Assembly: GCF_000003815.2 (NCBI RefSeq)
Contig: NC_049986.1
Location: 24,583,442 to 24,626,196 of the forward strand
Direction: 5' to 3'
Source: Branchiostoma floridae
Taxonomy: Eukaryota; Chordata; Leptocardii; Amphioxiformes; Branchiostomatidae
Length of the DNA stretch: 42,755 nucleotides
Both the position numbers and the translations under genes were made by a program. Position 1 is the stretch's first letter; the number at the start of each line of letters is the position of its first letter. This document shows positions 10,401-20,000 of the stretch, piece by piece. The notes under the pieces are model-generated. The model was given only the letters and a program-made list of their open reading frames with translations, did no database searches and was not told the DNA's origin.

Positions 10401-11946
10401 AATATTTGCGGTCAGCATACTGGATGGATTGTGATATTTGGTGTTTGGTATGTTTGGTATGTGGATAGAGGTTGGGAATATGGAGGTCCGCTGGTAGTCT
10501 CCAATCAGACCCATCGGTGCCTTAGAGATAGTATATCAAAGCTGGCAAAGGAGTATAGCCGGCCAAAGGGAGATAGCCGGCTAAGGGAGTCAAACGGGCA
10601 CATACTAAGTCCCTGGCCAGCTTTGATACTATTTCTAAGGCACCGTCGGGTCTGCTTGGAGACTAGTCCGCTGGTGTGTGTGACCTTAATACTGCAGTAG
10701 AACTTATTGTGTCATTTCCCCTGCACATGCTGTGGTCTTGTTACATGTTGTTTTGATGGTCAGGATATGATTAGGTAATTTATTGATAGCAGTGCCCATC
10801 GAGTTTAGCAAACTGCAACCAGTGCAGGTCAGGAAAGAGGGAAGGAAAGAGAGTGATATAAAGAGAGGGGCAAATTTGCGGAAAGAATGAAATAAGAGAA
10901 GAAAGAAGGAACGTTTCAAAGTCCCGTTCTGATCATATCATGTTAACGCGGAAACGATCAGCGCTAATCACAACCTGCATCACTAATTAACCCGTTAATG
11001 AGGTGATTAGTAACCCGTTAATGAGGTGATCAGTAACCCGTTAATGACCTGCTGTAGTTAATGATAGGCTGCGGGGGACGACAGGCGCCCGTGGGATGAT
11101 GGGAAGAAAGATAAGGCCCTGGTGTAGCAACGTTGGTCTCTACAAACTGGTCTCTACCATACTTACGGTTAGGCAAAGTTTGCGACCGGAAAAGTGCGTT
11201 ATTTTGGATTCGATAAACAGGCTGCACAATACAAGTCAAAGTAACTTGAATACAGCTTCTTGTCCACAAAATTTACCTAAACCACAAAAAAATGTAGATA
11301 CGGAACTCAATCGAATGTGCGCCTGCCCGCTCCCAAACACACCTAAACTCTGCACATCTAATTGCTGTTGCTCGCGGCACAATTTTAGAAAGGCGGCTGT
11401 GGAAATGTAGGGCTCCCATTTAAGGGAAAAATGGAGGGAAGTCGATGTACATTTTTTTTGGCTATGTTGTCCAAGATGTGTCCTGTCCACAACGGGGCTT
11501 TATAAATGTCAGAAAGAACCTACGAAAGATCGGCCAGAAGGATACTTGGACTGGGAAGGGGGTCGAAAATCATACCGCAAGTTTCTTCTCAAAGACAATT
11601 TTGTTCTATCCATTGTATCCTCGCTAAAACGAGCTGAGCTAACATGATATACCAGGCGACACGTACCGAAACTTATTCTCCATTCTCCAGCACTGGGCGC
11701 ACGTCCTACTTCAGGAGTTTTAGCTCGTTTATCTGGGCTTGTGTGTCGTTCCCTCACGCTACCGACACGTCCTCCAACTGTCACCGGGCGTTCTCCACTC
11801 TTATCCCGAGACTGACCCCGTCTGGACGCCCGCTGCATGTCTGGGCTCGTGTGACGCTCCCTGATGCTACCGGCACAACTTCCAAAAGTCATCGGGCGTT
11901 CTCCACCTCTCTCCCGAGGCTGACTTCGTCTAGACGCCGCCTCCAT
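4481..11946 (-). CDS. Five-exon gene for a basic/coiled/acidic protein, possibly centriolar or ciliary
   Basis: Exons on the minus strand: 11946-11667, 9383-9341, 7404-7326, 7052-6914 and 5205-4481. Lengths 280, 43, 79, 139 and 725 sum to 1266 nt (421 aa), and all splice phases agree. Start: ATG at 11946 with G at -3 and +4; the frame is open upstream but has no earlier ATG. Residues 1-94 carry two Arg-rich 36-residue repeats (GERP...F/VG...RERHTSPD) and a third short copy, GEWRISFG. The repeats differ largely at third codon positions, which supports coding. Residues about 105-135 contain RYFEYK..W....YPGE....ELLW, which from memory resembles the conserved box of HYLS1-type centriolar proteins (tentative). 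A Lys/Glu coiled region follows, then PPPPP and an acidic low-complexity tail ending DDVFD. The stop region FD-TGA-CAGCTG is duplicated just downstream. No database check was possible. Confidence 0.65.
5300..5608 (-). repeat. Diverged part of the 54-bp splice-donor minisatellite
   Basis: Plus-strand units of the type TGACCCTTAACCTGTAACCC followed by TGACCTGTAAGCC recur here. The copies near 5500-5540 and 5565-5605 are well conserved and those toward 5300 are decayed. This is the same array as 6769-6930, separated from it by the retrotransposon insertion at 5609-6768. Confidence 0.75.
5609..6768 (+). mobile_element. 5'-truncated non-LTR retrotransposon (CR1/L2-like)
   Basis: An open frame from about 5630 to 6328 encodes the C-terminal end of a reverse transcriptase polyprotein: HTFKYLGLYLD, then I.YC...WG, a block with QNRAARV, and a tail with YNTRQ, all typical of CR1/L2/Rex-type ORF2 ends. 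The 3' UTR ends in ATAAATAATAAA plus a run of A at 6751-6768. Both boundaries fall in the 54-bp minisatellite. The intact unit reads CCCATCTTTATCAGCC; the left side stops at CCCATCTTTA (5608) and the right side resumes at TCAGCC (6769). The endonuclease and most of the polymerase are absent, so the copy is dead on arrival. It sits in intron 4 of the minus-strand gene. Confidence 0.85.
6769..6930 (-). repeat. 54-bp minisatellite carrying the exon 4 splice donor
   Basis: Three near-identical 54-bp units, with the GACCTGTAAG core at 6803, 6857 and 6911. On the minus strand each contains CTTACAG followed by GTCAGG. The copy at 6914/6913 is the donor that fits the phase of exon 5; equivalent donors occur at 6860 and 6806. 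The unit is a multiple of three and open, encoding GLTGQGLQVKGQEEADQN, so use of a distal donor would add 18 residues per unit without a frameshift. Confidence 0.85.
7700..8130. repeat. Pair of diverged direct repeats of about 70-80 bp
   Basis: Around 7720-7800 and 8040-8125 the same series of words recurs: GTCAGCG or GCGTCAGG, AGGGCAC, TTCATGACA or CCATGACAA, then AGCGACAGGCC or AGCGACAAGCC. This looks like two relics of one element within intron 2. Identity is low. Confidence 0.4.
8311..8375 (+). mobile_element. tRNA-derived SINE head
   Basis: TTGGCGTAACAGTTAGG matches a tRNA-type A box and GGGTTCGAATCCC a B box, about 30 bp apart. The ends do not pair into an acceptor stem, so this is a SINE promoter rather than a tRNA gene. 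Confidence 0.55.
9384..11666. other. Intron 1 of the minus-strand gene
   Basis: No supported exon. It contains a TG/G simple repeat at 10357-10400, a MULE-like foldback element at 10495-10665, and three 23-bp tandem copies containing CCCGTTAATGAGGTGAT at 10991, 11014 and 11037. Confidence 0.5.
10495..10665. mobile_element. Foldback MITE with 9-bp target duplication (Mutator-like)
   Basis: Terminal inverted repeats of about 50 bp start TAGTCTCCAATCAGACCC on the left and, inverted, TAGTCTCCAAGCAGACCC on the right. They continue through GGTGCCTTAGA and CAAAGCTGGC. The 9-bp direct repeat GTCCGCTGG flanks the element at 10486-10494 and 10666-10674. A 9-bp target duplication with long terminal repeats is typical of Mutator-like elements. 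The core of about 70 bp has no coding capacity and contains a short internal repeat (AGCCGGC). Confidence 0.8.
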
Positions 11947-12630
11947 CACTCTCCCAGCAAAACCCACCGCCACGTAACACTCTCCCGATCCCGCGTGCCT
12001 ATCACATACTCGTCTATCACATGCCTGTCCCCTCACCCCGTGTTTGCCGTAACTCGGTCTAAACTATGTTTAATTGCCGCCGAAGTTACAGCAAAAATCA
12101 AGCCCGCGTGACACGGCCTGAGATAAACCGGAGGGTCTGTAAACATCGCCCCTGATAACGGCACTGGGCATGCAAAAATACATCAAACGATGAAGACCAT
12201 TTCCACTAGACGGCGATCGCTGAACGACCAAAGGTTCGACAGATCACTCAACGAATTTCATAGATGAAAGAACCTACAGTCTGACCTACTTACAATTCAC
12301 CAATAATAGATTTCATTTTTTTCTCACGTTCGTAACTGCGGTTTATCTCACACTACTTTGGAATTCTTGTGCTTTGCTTGTATTTCTTTCAATGCCCTTT
12401 GTTTTGATGACAACATTACGCCTTGTCAATAATTTTGCAATAAAAATGAACAACTTGTCACACTTAATACGGTTTTATTCTTTTTAAATCATAATGGTTG
12501 AATCTTGCATCGTATTAAAAATGATTAAATAAATCAAATGTCACGTGAATCCCGTTTTGATAACGGTACGGTAGGTATTTTTAAATAGTATTTTTGGAAC
12601 AACATAAAAGTTCGCAATCACCACTTAATA

Positions 12631-12663
12631 ATGCTTACCTTCACTGATCATGAAGGTAAGCAT
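12631..12663. repeat. Perfect 13-bp inverted repeat
   Basis: ATGCTTACCTTCA at 12631-12643 is mirrored by TGAAGGTAAGCAT at 12651-12663 around a 7-nt centre, which itself includes TGATCA. It could form a hairpin or a cruciform. No protein-binding identity is assigned. Confidence 0.7.
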
Positions 12664-13184
12664 ATTGTTTCTTTTTTGTTTCTTCTTCTTCTTCTCCAAG
12701 CACATAAGGTCAATGACCTGAACCAGACGGCTGTCACCATGGTTACTAGTAAAGTAGCAGACGCTCTGTGGTGTTCGATTACTTTATGTAGCAAGTGGCG
12801 GGACAGAGCTGGAGGGGCTGGTCACAATAATACGTGTTTTAGTAAGAATAGTCAGGTCAGTAGTTTGTTAGGCTATATATAGGCGATGTGGGGGTAAAAT
12901 TATATTTGCTATCAAATGTTTCCGTTCTAGTTCCTTGCTACCTTTTGTCGGAAGTAAGTCTTTGTTAAGCATTGTGAAACTTTCCCTTCTACATCGTGTG
13001 AGGAGGTGATAGACGTTATTGTACACCTGTACCAGGTAAGCTTTACCTGTGACAGGTGAGACGGGTTCGTGTGCTGACGTAGTCTCAAGTCCTTTCTTCG
13101 GGTCGCAGGGGATTAAGCCGTCCTCAAACATCGCTAATCCGATGGGGATTAAGGTGGCTCATGGGGCGGCATTAGTGGCCATTA

Positions 13185-13530
13185 AGGGCGGGAGGGGGCG
13201 GAGGGCATGCCGCAGGAGGGGCTGGGTCGTGCCGTATCCCGGGCCGTGGACGTGACAGGACCCCGGGCGGGACGTGACGGGACCCCGGGCGGGAGGGGGC
13301 GGGGGGCATGCCGCAGGAGGAGCTGGGTCGTGCCGTAACCCGGACCGTGGACGTGACGGGACCCCGGGCGGGAGGGGGCGGGGGTCATGCAGAAGGAGGG
13401 GCTGGGTCGTGCCGTAAGCCAGACCGTGAACGTGACGGGATCCCAGGGCGGAAGGTGGCGGTAGGCAAGCGCCAGGAAGGACTGGGTCGTGCCGTAGAGC
13501 AGACGTTGAACGTGACGGGCCCCCGTGGAC
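13185..13530. repeat. GC-rich minisatellite, unit about 78 bp
   Basis: Four copies share GGGCGGGAGGGGGCGG, a CATGCCGCAGGAGG-type word, GCTGGGTCGTGCCGTA and CGTGACGGGACCCC. Anchors fall near 13206, 13307, 13384 and 13461. One junction carries an extra partial copy of about 21 bp. The later copies are diverged. Local G runs could form quadruplexes. Confidence 0.8.
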
Positions 13531-14750
13531 CCGTAACGGGACTTAGAACAGCCCGGCTGCTATCCTAACAACACTTGGCTTGGTATAGACAACCTTTTCT
13601 GTTTCAATGCCAGGAATCCGGACTTAACGTTGGGTGTCCAATATTTTAACTTGTTACTCACAGCACAGTAAAGTTTCACATGACAGTCCGAAGACTACAT
13701 GTATATCCCCCACAAATATACCTAATAGAAGCCTCTAGTACATGCTGCACGAACACAGACATGCATAAAGCCGCAGCGGCCATTTTGGTGGAGGAATGGA
13801 TATTCAAGACGCAAACCAAACACGGATTCCGGGAACGGTATTGCTCAATACTCTCCAAGCAGAAGTCGGATGGAAAGATTGTGACCTTTATCTGACTTGC
13901 GCCGTAATGTTTTAACAGTCAGTATTTTCAACAGCGCCGCGTCAGCGGTCAGAAAACGGTGCAAATCAGATCTAGACGAAGGTCGCAATCTTTTCATTTC
14001 CAACCTCTGCTTGGCGACTAACTTTTTGATGGTTTCCCAACAAATCGGCAGATGTAAAATATCAGATATGTTGAAGTAGAGGGAAACCAACTGACATAGG
14101 AAATCCTCTCGCACTTTGGCCAAAACCTTTTCTTTAGCCCAGATCACGCCCAAAATATGGCCAGTCCTTCCATACAGGCCAAATTCCCTCCTCACAAGAC
14201 AGGTCATTAAAGTCCACTCATTACGTTTTGACTCACCCTAACACAACACAAAGCATTCTCACCCACAAACTCACAAACAACAATGAATAGAAAACCTAGT
14301 ATTCAGAGGAGAGTATGTGAAAATGGTGCTGATAAAAGTATGAACTTACCAGCCGTTTTTCGGGTGGCCCGAATGACTAGAACAGCTTTCAAAACTGTGG
14401 CCGGACAGACCCGTCTCTACCCGGTGTGTGAACCCGCTCAGCTCGTGTGCGTCTCTCTCCCGTATTTACCGATTAACAACCGTTTAACCCAGAGTCACGG
14501 ACCAAACAATGGAAAACAGAGCTGGCAAAACTGGACAAAGTTTCCAAACAGGAGAAAACAGAGCTGGCAAAACTCGGCAAAGTTTCCAAACTTCCGAGCC
14601 AAACTTTCCCTCCTGCTCCACCTCGTGTTTGTGTGCTGTTGTCAGCTACAGGGAGACCAGGTGTGGTGTGAGACAGTCTCCAAGGAGACCGGGTTTCTTA
14701 AGGAAAATGTCGCCGTCTCTAGGTGAACGCGGATCGCTTGTCATTGAACC

Positions 14751-14850
14751 NNNNNNNNNNNNNNNNNNNNNNNNNNNNNNNNNNNNNNNNNNNNNNNNNN
14801 NNNNNNNNNNNNNNNNNNNNNNNNNNNNNNNNNNNNNNNNNNNNNNNNNN
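14751..14850. other. Assembly gap (100 N)
   Basis: Exactly 100 N, which is commonly a placeholder for a gap of unknown size. Confidence 1.
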
Positions 14851-15559
14851 AATCTAGCCTATCAGGACCTGAACTTACTAAAGCCGCATGTTCATTTAAT
14901 TTGCATTAAATGCAATGTCAAATTTATAGTTGGTTAAAGGAGTGGTGACATATCTGTTGTAAAACAGAGGGAAAAATGAATGACGGTATTTGACTGAGTA
15001 AACATCCCGCGGTAAGACCGAAAACGCCACGATGTTTTGTCATGCATCTAGATTACGTACGGCGATGGGAATTATGGGTTTCCAATGTGAAATATGTGGT
15101 TAATTGTTGGAGACATTTGTTTGAGAGAGATGTTACAAATGTGGCGGCATGTTCTGATCTGGAAATGTTTTGGGTATGACATCGTTAAGTGGGATAAAAC
15201 CAGCTGCTGCCGCGCCAGGTACCCGTGAAGCTGATGTGTCATGACGATTTAAAAAAAAAAGTACCAATTGCACAATTCAGAACCAGATGTTCAAATAAAA
15301 GATAGATAGAAGATCTGTATGCAGTCCTCTGTCTTGTATGGTAATCAAACTCCAAAACTTTCATACGACAAAACACATACATACAGAAGGAGATTTAGAC
15401 TGATGCTTGGCAGACTCGATTAATAAGAACCTCATCGATCACTTATATTCACATTGGGAAGTCTAGGTTATTTTGAATGAAAGGAAAGTAAAAGGAAATA
15501 CAGTAATGCAAACTGTGCAGTATGGTCCGTGAATAACTTCATCAGGTTGGCAATTATTC

Positions 15560-15740
15560 ATATAGTAAGGTTCTTTTAGCGCAACCAGAAAATAACTTAC
15601 TTCCGACGTTTCGGTGTCTGTCAGACACCATCATCAGGGTGGAATGACGGGAACTACTTCTTGCTGCTACTTGCTGCTACAGACACCGAAACGTCGGAAG
15701 TAAGTTATTTTCTGGTTGTGCCAAAAGAACCTTACTATAT
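15560..15740. mobile_element. Foldback element with 60-bp inverted arms, Penelope-like
   Basis: The left arm, starting ATATAGTAAGGTTCTTTT at 15560, reappears inverted, ending CCTTACTATAT at 15740. The arms share the ACCAGAAAATAACTTACTTC block and the GACGTTTCGGTGTCTGT block. The left arm alone includes CATCATCAGGG, which completes a hammerhead-like core on the minus strand. Penelope-like elements often occur as inverted copies and carry hammerhead motifs, hence the family suggestion. Confidence 0.65.
15605..15637 (-). ncRNA. Hammerhead-ribozyme-like core (minus strand)
   Basis: Minus strand 15637-15605 reads CTGATGA, T, GGTGTC, loop, GACACC, GAAAC, GTC. This is the conserved CUGANGA box, a 6-bp stem II and the GAAA box followed directly by the cleavage-type triplet GTC, the layout of minimal hammerheads described from Penelope-like elements. 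One unpaired base precedes stem II, and stem III is almost absent, so single-copy activity may be poor. Confidence 0.5.
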
Positions 15741-16719
15741 GTGCAGTATGGGTTTAGACAACTTTATGATTTAGATTTTTTCGCGAAACAGGTCGTATCA
15801 AGAGTGGACTCCACACTGTTGTACGCATTGGTAAAAGAGAAGGACAAAAATACGCATACATTATATCAAACTATGCAACAACTGTAAAAGCCCACTTTCT
15901 TCTGAATTACAAACTTTTGCTGACAGGTAAATAAAGTCAGGTTCAATAATTTGATAAGTATAATAGAATGAACAGAGCAATCTTCTTTCTTCTTTCGTGT
16001 CATCACTACACTTACGTGTACCCGCTCCAGCTCTCCACACACTCCCTTCCTCTAGGGGTCATAGCAATAGGCAATATAATAAACGTACATTATACATTGA
16101 TGTGTCCACGCAAAAAAATATGCGCCAACACTACTTTTCTTGTTGTTGTCAAGGTAACGAGTGTAAACAACCGTGTGGGGCGTGAACAACCCGTTACCAT
16201 GGATACCCATTGTCCTGTCCGATCAAAGTCCGCCGCGGTGAAAGTGATTAGCCTTCTATAATCACCTGTCAAACCCGTAGCACCTGGTCAAAAATAATTC
16301 GCTACATTTTTCACTCCTCTGTAATAATTTCTGGTGCACCTGGCAACGTGACGTCACCAGCGGTATTTGATGACGTGTGATCCCCGCGCAGCTGGTATTG
16401 GTACACACGCAGGGTCAAAGGTCAGGGCTGATAGCTGTTTAATGGGAGAAAATCGTTGTTTGGTTCGATGAGTCAACCTTGACGGCTTACTGAAGCGGGG
16501 GGGGGGGCTTCTGACTTGATTTATTGTCTTCAGTATAATGATTGACGAAAAAGTTTTAAGCTGGACGTTACTTCACAATGTGTACTAGCATGAATTGTGA
16601 CGGTCAAAATTTCGAATAGATTCTAAATTGTATTTTTGTAGTATACACTACGAGAAGTCAATGTCCAGTATTCCTGAGATAATTTCCACCTTGATATTTT
16701 GACAAACATCTCAGTGTCA

Positions 16720-16753
16720 CTGACGAAGGATATTGGATTCTATCCGAAACGTC
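16720..16753 (+). ncRNA. Hammerhead-ribozyme-like core (plus strand)
   Basis: CTGACGA at 16720-16726, one A, GGATA, loop, TATCC, then GAAAC and GTC ending at 16753. The stem II sequence differs completely from the motif at 15605-15637 while pairing is kept, which argues for a structured RNA. The following DNA (CCTGGATGTCTAACCT, TCGACG) recurs near 22.26 kb, as expected for a dispersed retroelement. Confidence 0.5.
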
Positions 16754-16759
16754 TGACCG

Positions 16760-16845
16760 TTTCCAAAACCATATCCAGTGGCTTGAGTCACTACTTTTTG
16801 TCGTATCTTATTACCTGGATGTCTAACCTACATCGACGTGTCTTT
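16760..16845 (+). mobile_element. Penelope-like element fragment
   Basis: The words GGCTTGAGTCACTACTTTTT, TCGTATCTTA and ACCTGGATGTCTAACCT recur in the same order at 22195-22265, with divergence. It directly follows the hammerhead-like motif at 16720-16753. Confidence 0.5.
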
Positions 16846-16914
16846 ATCTCTTGTCTGTATCTATTTTACAAGATCAGTCAGTCATTCAGTCATTCAGTCA
16901 GTCGTTTACATTAG

Positions 16915-17069
16915 GTATATTTTACAAGGTAGTGTGTAGATTATGTATTTTTTGTAATTTAAATAGAATAGAGGATGAATGTTATTTTGTAATAGAATGT
17001 AGATTGTATAGCGAAGAGCGAAATAAACTGTATAATGTTGTACAAAACCTATTTCCCTATTTCATTTAA
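16915..17069 (+). mobile_element. Retrotransposon zinc-knuckle fragment (zf-RVT type)
   Basis: The frame reads V-C-R-L-C-I-F-C, then R-I-E-D-E-C-Y-F, then I-E-C-R-L-Y and a stop at 17067-17069. The pattern CxxC...EDExxF...C..Y...R is the zinc-binding segment downstream of the reverse transcriptase in many non-LTR elements. Only this segment remains. Its stop overlaps the stop codon of the glycosyltransferase gene on the other strand. Confidence 0.7.
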
Positions 17070-20000
17070 TGGTGCAGCTCCGTAAACTCTGGCCTAAGAA
17101 ACGTCTGCTGTAGCATCACGTGACGCCTGGTGTCCCGCCTCTCCCGGCGCATGCGCAGGTCCAGCACGTACTGCACCCCCAGCCTCGGTATGACGCGCCT
17201 GTAACCGGCCTTCAGAGCCCGGATGGAGGTGGCGGTTTTCCACCGGTCAGGGTTCAAGTTCTCCGTGTGCTGCATGGGGTAAAACAGGTAAAGGTCAAAG
17301 GTTAGAAAGGATCCTTTATTGAGGTGAAGCATGATGCTTTTTCAGGTGTCTAATTTCAGTGCAATGTCGCTTCCCTCAGTGCGTCACGTTCCAGCCAATG
17401 ATACTTGGGTCCCTACCAGACTGTCCTAGAACCAGACGTGGGGGGACAGAAGGTTTCTTCGGCGGACAAAGGCAGTCTGCCCGCCGATCAAAAATTAGCG
17501 CTCCGGGACATTTAGCCCAATGGAGTTTTGCCCGCCCCTGGGCAGCGAAAACCTCTTTCGGGCTTAACTCTTAATTGATTGCCGGGCTGACTACCTTGGT
17601 CCGCCGAATAACTGGCTGGCTGCCCAGTTCGGTCTGGCACCCAGGGTACTACAATAAGAGAAATCTATTTATGTATTTATTTATTTAATAAAATTTATTT
17701 ATTAAATATTTATTTATTTAATAAATAAATAAAGAGAAATAATTTGCGATGTGAATTTGGCAACTTTTCTCCGTTTTGCCGATCTGTACGATCCATACAC
17801 CCTTAGATAGGCCTGGTGGATGCTACGTACATCGGGTCGAATGTACAGTCAAACCTGTATTAGGGGATCTACAGAGTGTCCATAGTGGCCACTTTTGTCT
17901 CTTGGGTATTTTATCTACAAGTTGCCACCTCTATACAGAGGCCACCTGTCTATAGTTGCCACATTTGTCCGGTCCCTTGAGTGGCCACTATAGACAGGTT
18001 TGACTGTACTGTTGGGTTCAAAGTCAGTAAAATGTATTAAAGTGACATTAATAGCATTGCTTCTAAAGTGCACATATCGACCTATCTCGATAGAGGGCGC
18101 AGTCGGCTGGTGGAGAGCAGCACATAAGTGATAAAGTTTGTCAAGCTTAGACTAAGGATAGATGGTCCTAGATGTATTGATGAATGAATGGATGAATTAC
18201 TAACCTGAGCTAGGACGTCACGCAGACCGGCCTTCATTTCATCGGATATATTGTATCTCAGATTCCCATTGACCTTGAAAACGTGCTTGACCTTGAAGTA
18301 ATCCCAATGAGAGGCATTCTCCGGAACATTTGTGAGGAGTAAACTCCGAGATCTCCTCGACTCCGAACTGTCGTCCTGATCTCCCGACAACAGCGCGGTC
18401 ACGTGATGGATCTCGCGAGAAAGGAGGAGAGTTCTGTGCCGAGCCTCACGCATGCGCTGTGACAGGAGGTACATCTGGAACCTGTACTGGTGCTCGGGGA
18501 GTTTGTTCGGGTGCAGGGTCATGGCGCGTCGGACTGCCGGTCTCTCAAAGTCTCCGATGTTTCCCTCCTTGTAACCCTCGTAGTTGTTCAGGAAAATGTC
18601 CTGGCAGTCATGGGCTCGGCTACAGGTGACGTTGGCGACGTTATAGAAACACCTGCAATAGGCATGAAGTCCAAACTATGACACATGGTAACTAACGCAA
18701 GTTCACCTTTTTTCGCGGGGTAACCTATATCAGTATTATTTCTTTGTATTTAGGGATATCGAGTCGACGGACAGGGCATTGTTTGAAGGAAAAAAGACAA
18801 CTACTGGAAGTTAGGTTACATCGCTCTAACGGCGATAACTCAATAAGATCAGGCTAACAGAGACAGGCCCATGCTGGGCAAATCACGCCTAAGCAGACCA
18901 TGGGAGAATGATGACCTGAGGCTACTCACCTGCCGAACTCGACGTCGTCGTGTACGGAGTAGAGGTTGTTGAGGCACCAGCGGATGTGCGGGCCGACCTG
19001 CCGCAGCGTCTCGCGGCTGAACACCACCCCCGTCCCGCCCATGCAGTAGTTCTGCCGCGCCTCGAACCGCATCGCCGCCCGGTCCTCGGGCCGCCCGAAT
19101 CTGGCGAGGAGCAAGAAACACATTCATCACCTCCATGAAATGTCATGGAATGGAGGTTATATTTTCTGTTATGTGTCTCTGTCTGTGTACAAGATTACTC
19201 AAGAACGGCTGGATGGATTGGTTTCATACTTCTTGTGTGGGTGGGGTGTGATGAAAGCTCGAATCGATGAGATTTTGGGCGCCGTATCTGTCGTTATAAT
19301 CGATGTAATAATATCAGAAATCACCCCTATATCTGCGATACATTGGAACAGGCATCGTGCTTTAAGTGTTTGTTAATGGGCTTAGCTCAAAGCAGATGGC
19401 GAGGTGACAGCTGTTTGGGGGTGTCTCTGTCTGTGTACAAGATTACTCAATAACGGCTGGATGGATTGGTTTCATACTTGTTGTGTTGGTGGGGTGTGAT
19501 GAAAGCTCGAATCGATGAGACTTTGGGTGCCGTCAACATACATAACATCCACAAAAAGCAATGAATATTTCATGGAGGTATGAGGTCCCCGAACTCTAGT
19601 TTATCTATGTATTTATTTATTGGTTTATCCCGAGTTCGATACTTACCGTGCCCCCGACGTTGTTCCCTTAGGAAAGGCACTTTACATGATATTCCTCACT
19701 TCACCCAGGACCCCCAGGTGTAAAAATGAGTACCTGTCTTCGGTCGAGGAGGTATGATACTATCTTTACCTTCTGTCTGTACTCTGTATGTGGCAACTTT
19801 TAAAAAAAGTTACAAAAACATGAGTGCACATTGTCCTCTTCTGTCCGAGTTCCCTCCGAAAGCAAATTTTAAAAAGAATCATAACGACTAATTTTTCAAC
19901 ATCGATCTATTGACCTCAATGGAGTAGGAAACCCACAAACATCCATGCATACATTAAAACATACAAACACTACCAAAAAGATAACTTTCATAGCAAAGGC

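Larger units (their letters stand above)
12664..17000. other. Gene-poor stretch
   Basis: Apart from the separately listed GC minisatellite, gap, foldback element and hammerhead-like motifs I see no supported exon. A two-copy 39-bp tandem repeat (core ACAGAGCTGGCAAAACT) lies at about 14512-14600. A G run is at 16497-16507. Open frames here lack paired splice signals and look random. Confidence 0.45.

Noticed and set aside
11644-12111. 155-codon plus-strand frame
   Set aside because: Antisense to the first exon of the minus-strand gene; codon-position differences between the repeats favour the minus strand.
13049-13568. Frames in the GC-rich minisatellite
   Set aside because: Low stop density caused by GC content and repetition; both strands are open.
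13845-14207. 120-codon minus-strand frame
   Set aside because: No recognisable domain and no phase-compatible splice sites linking it to the gene downstream; kept only as a weak possibility.
14283-14726. 147-codon plus-strand frame
   Set aside because: Runs through a 39-bp tandem repeat, has no recognisable domain, and ends near a gap without splice context.
17658-17735. Replication origin or matrix-attachment site
   Set aside because: AT-rich palindromic low complexity alone does not support either.
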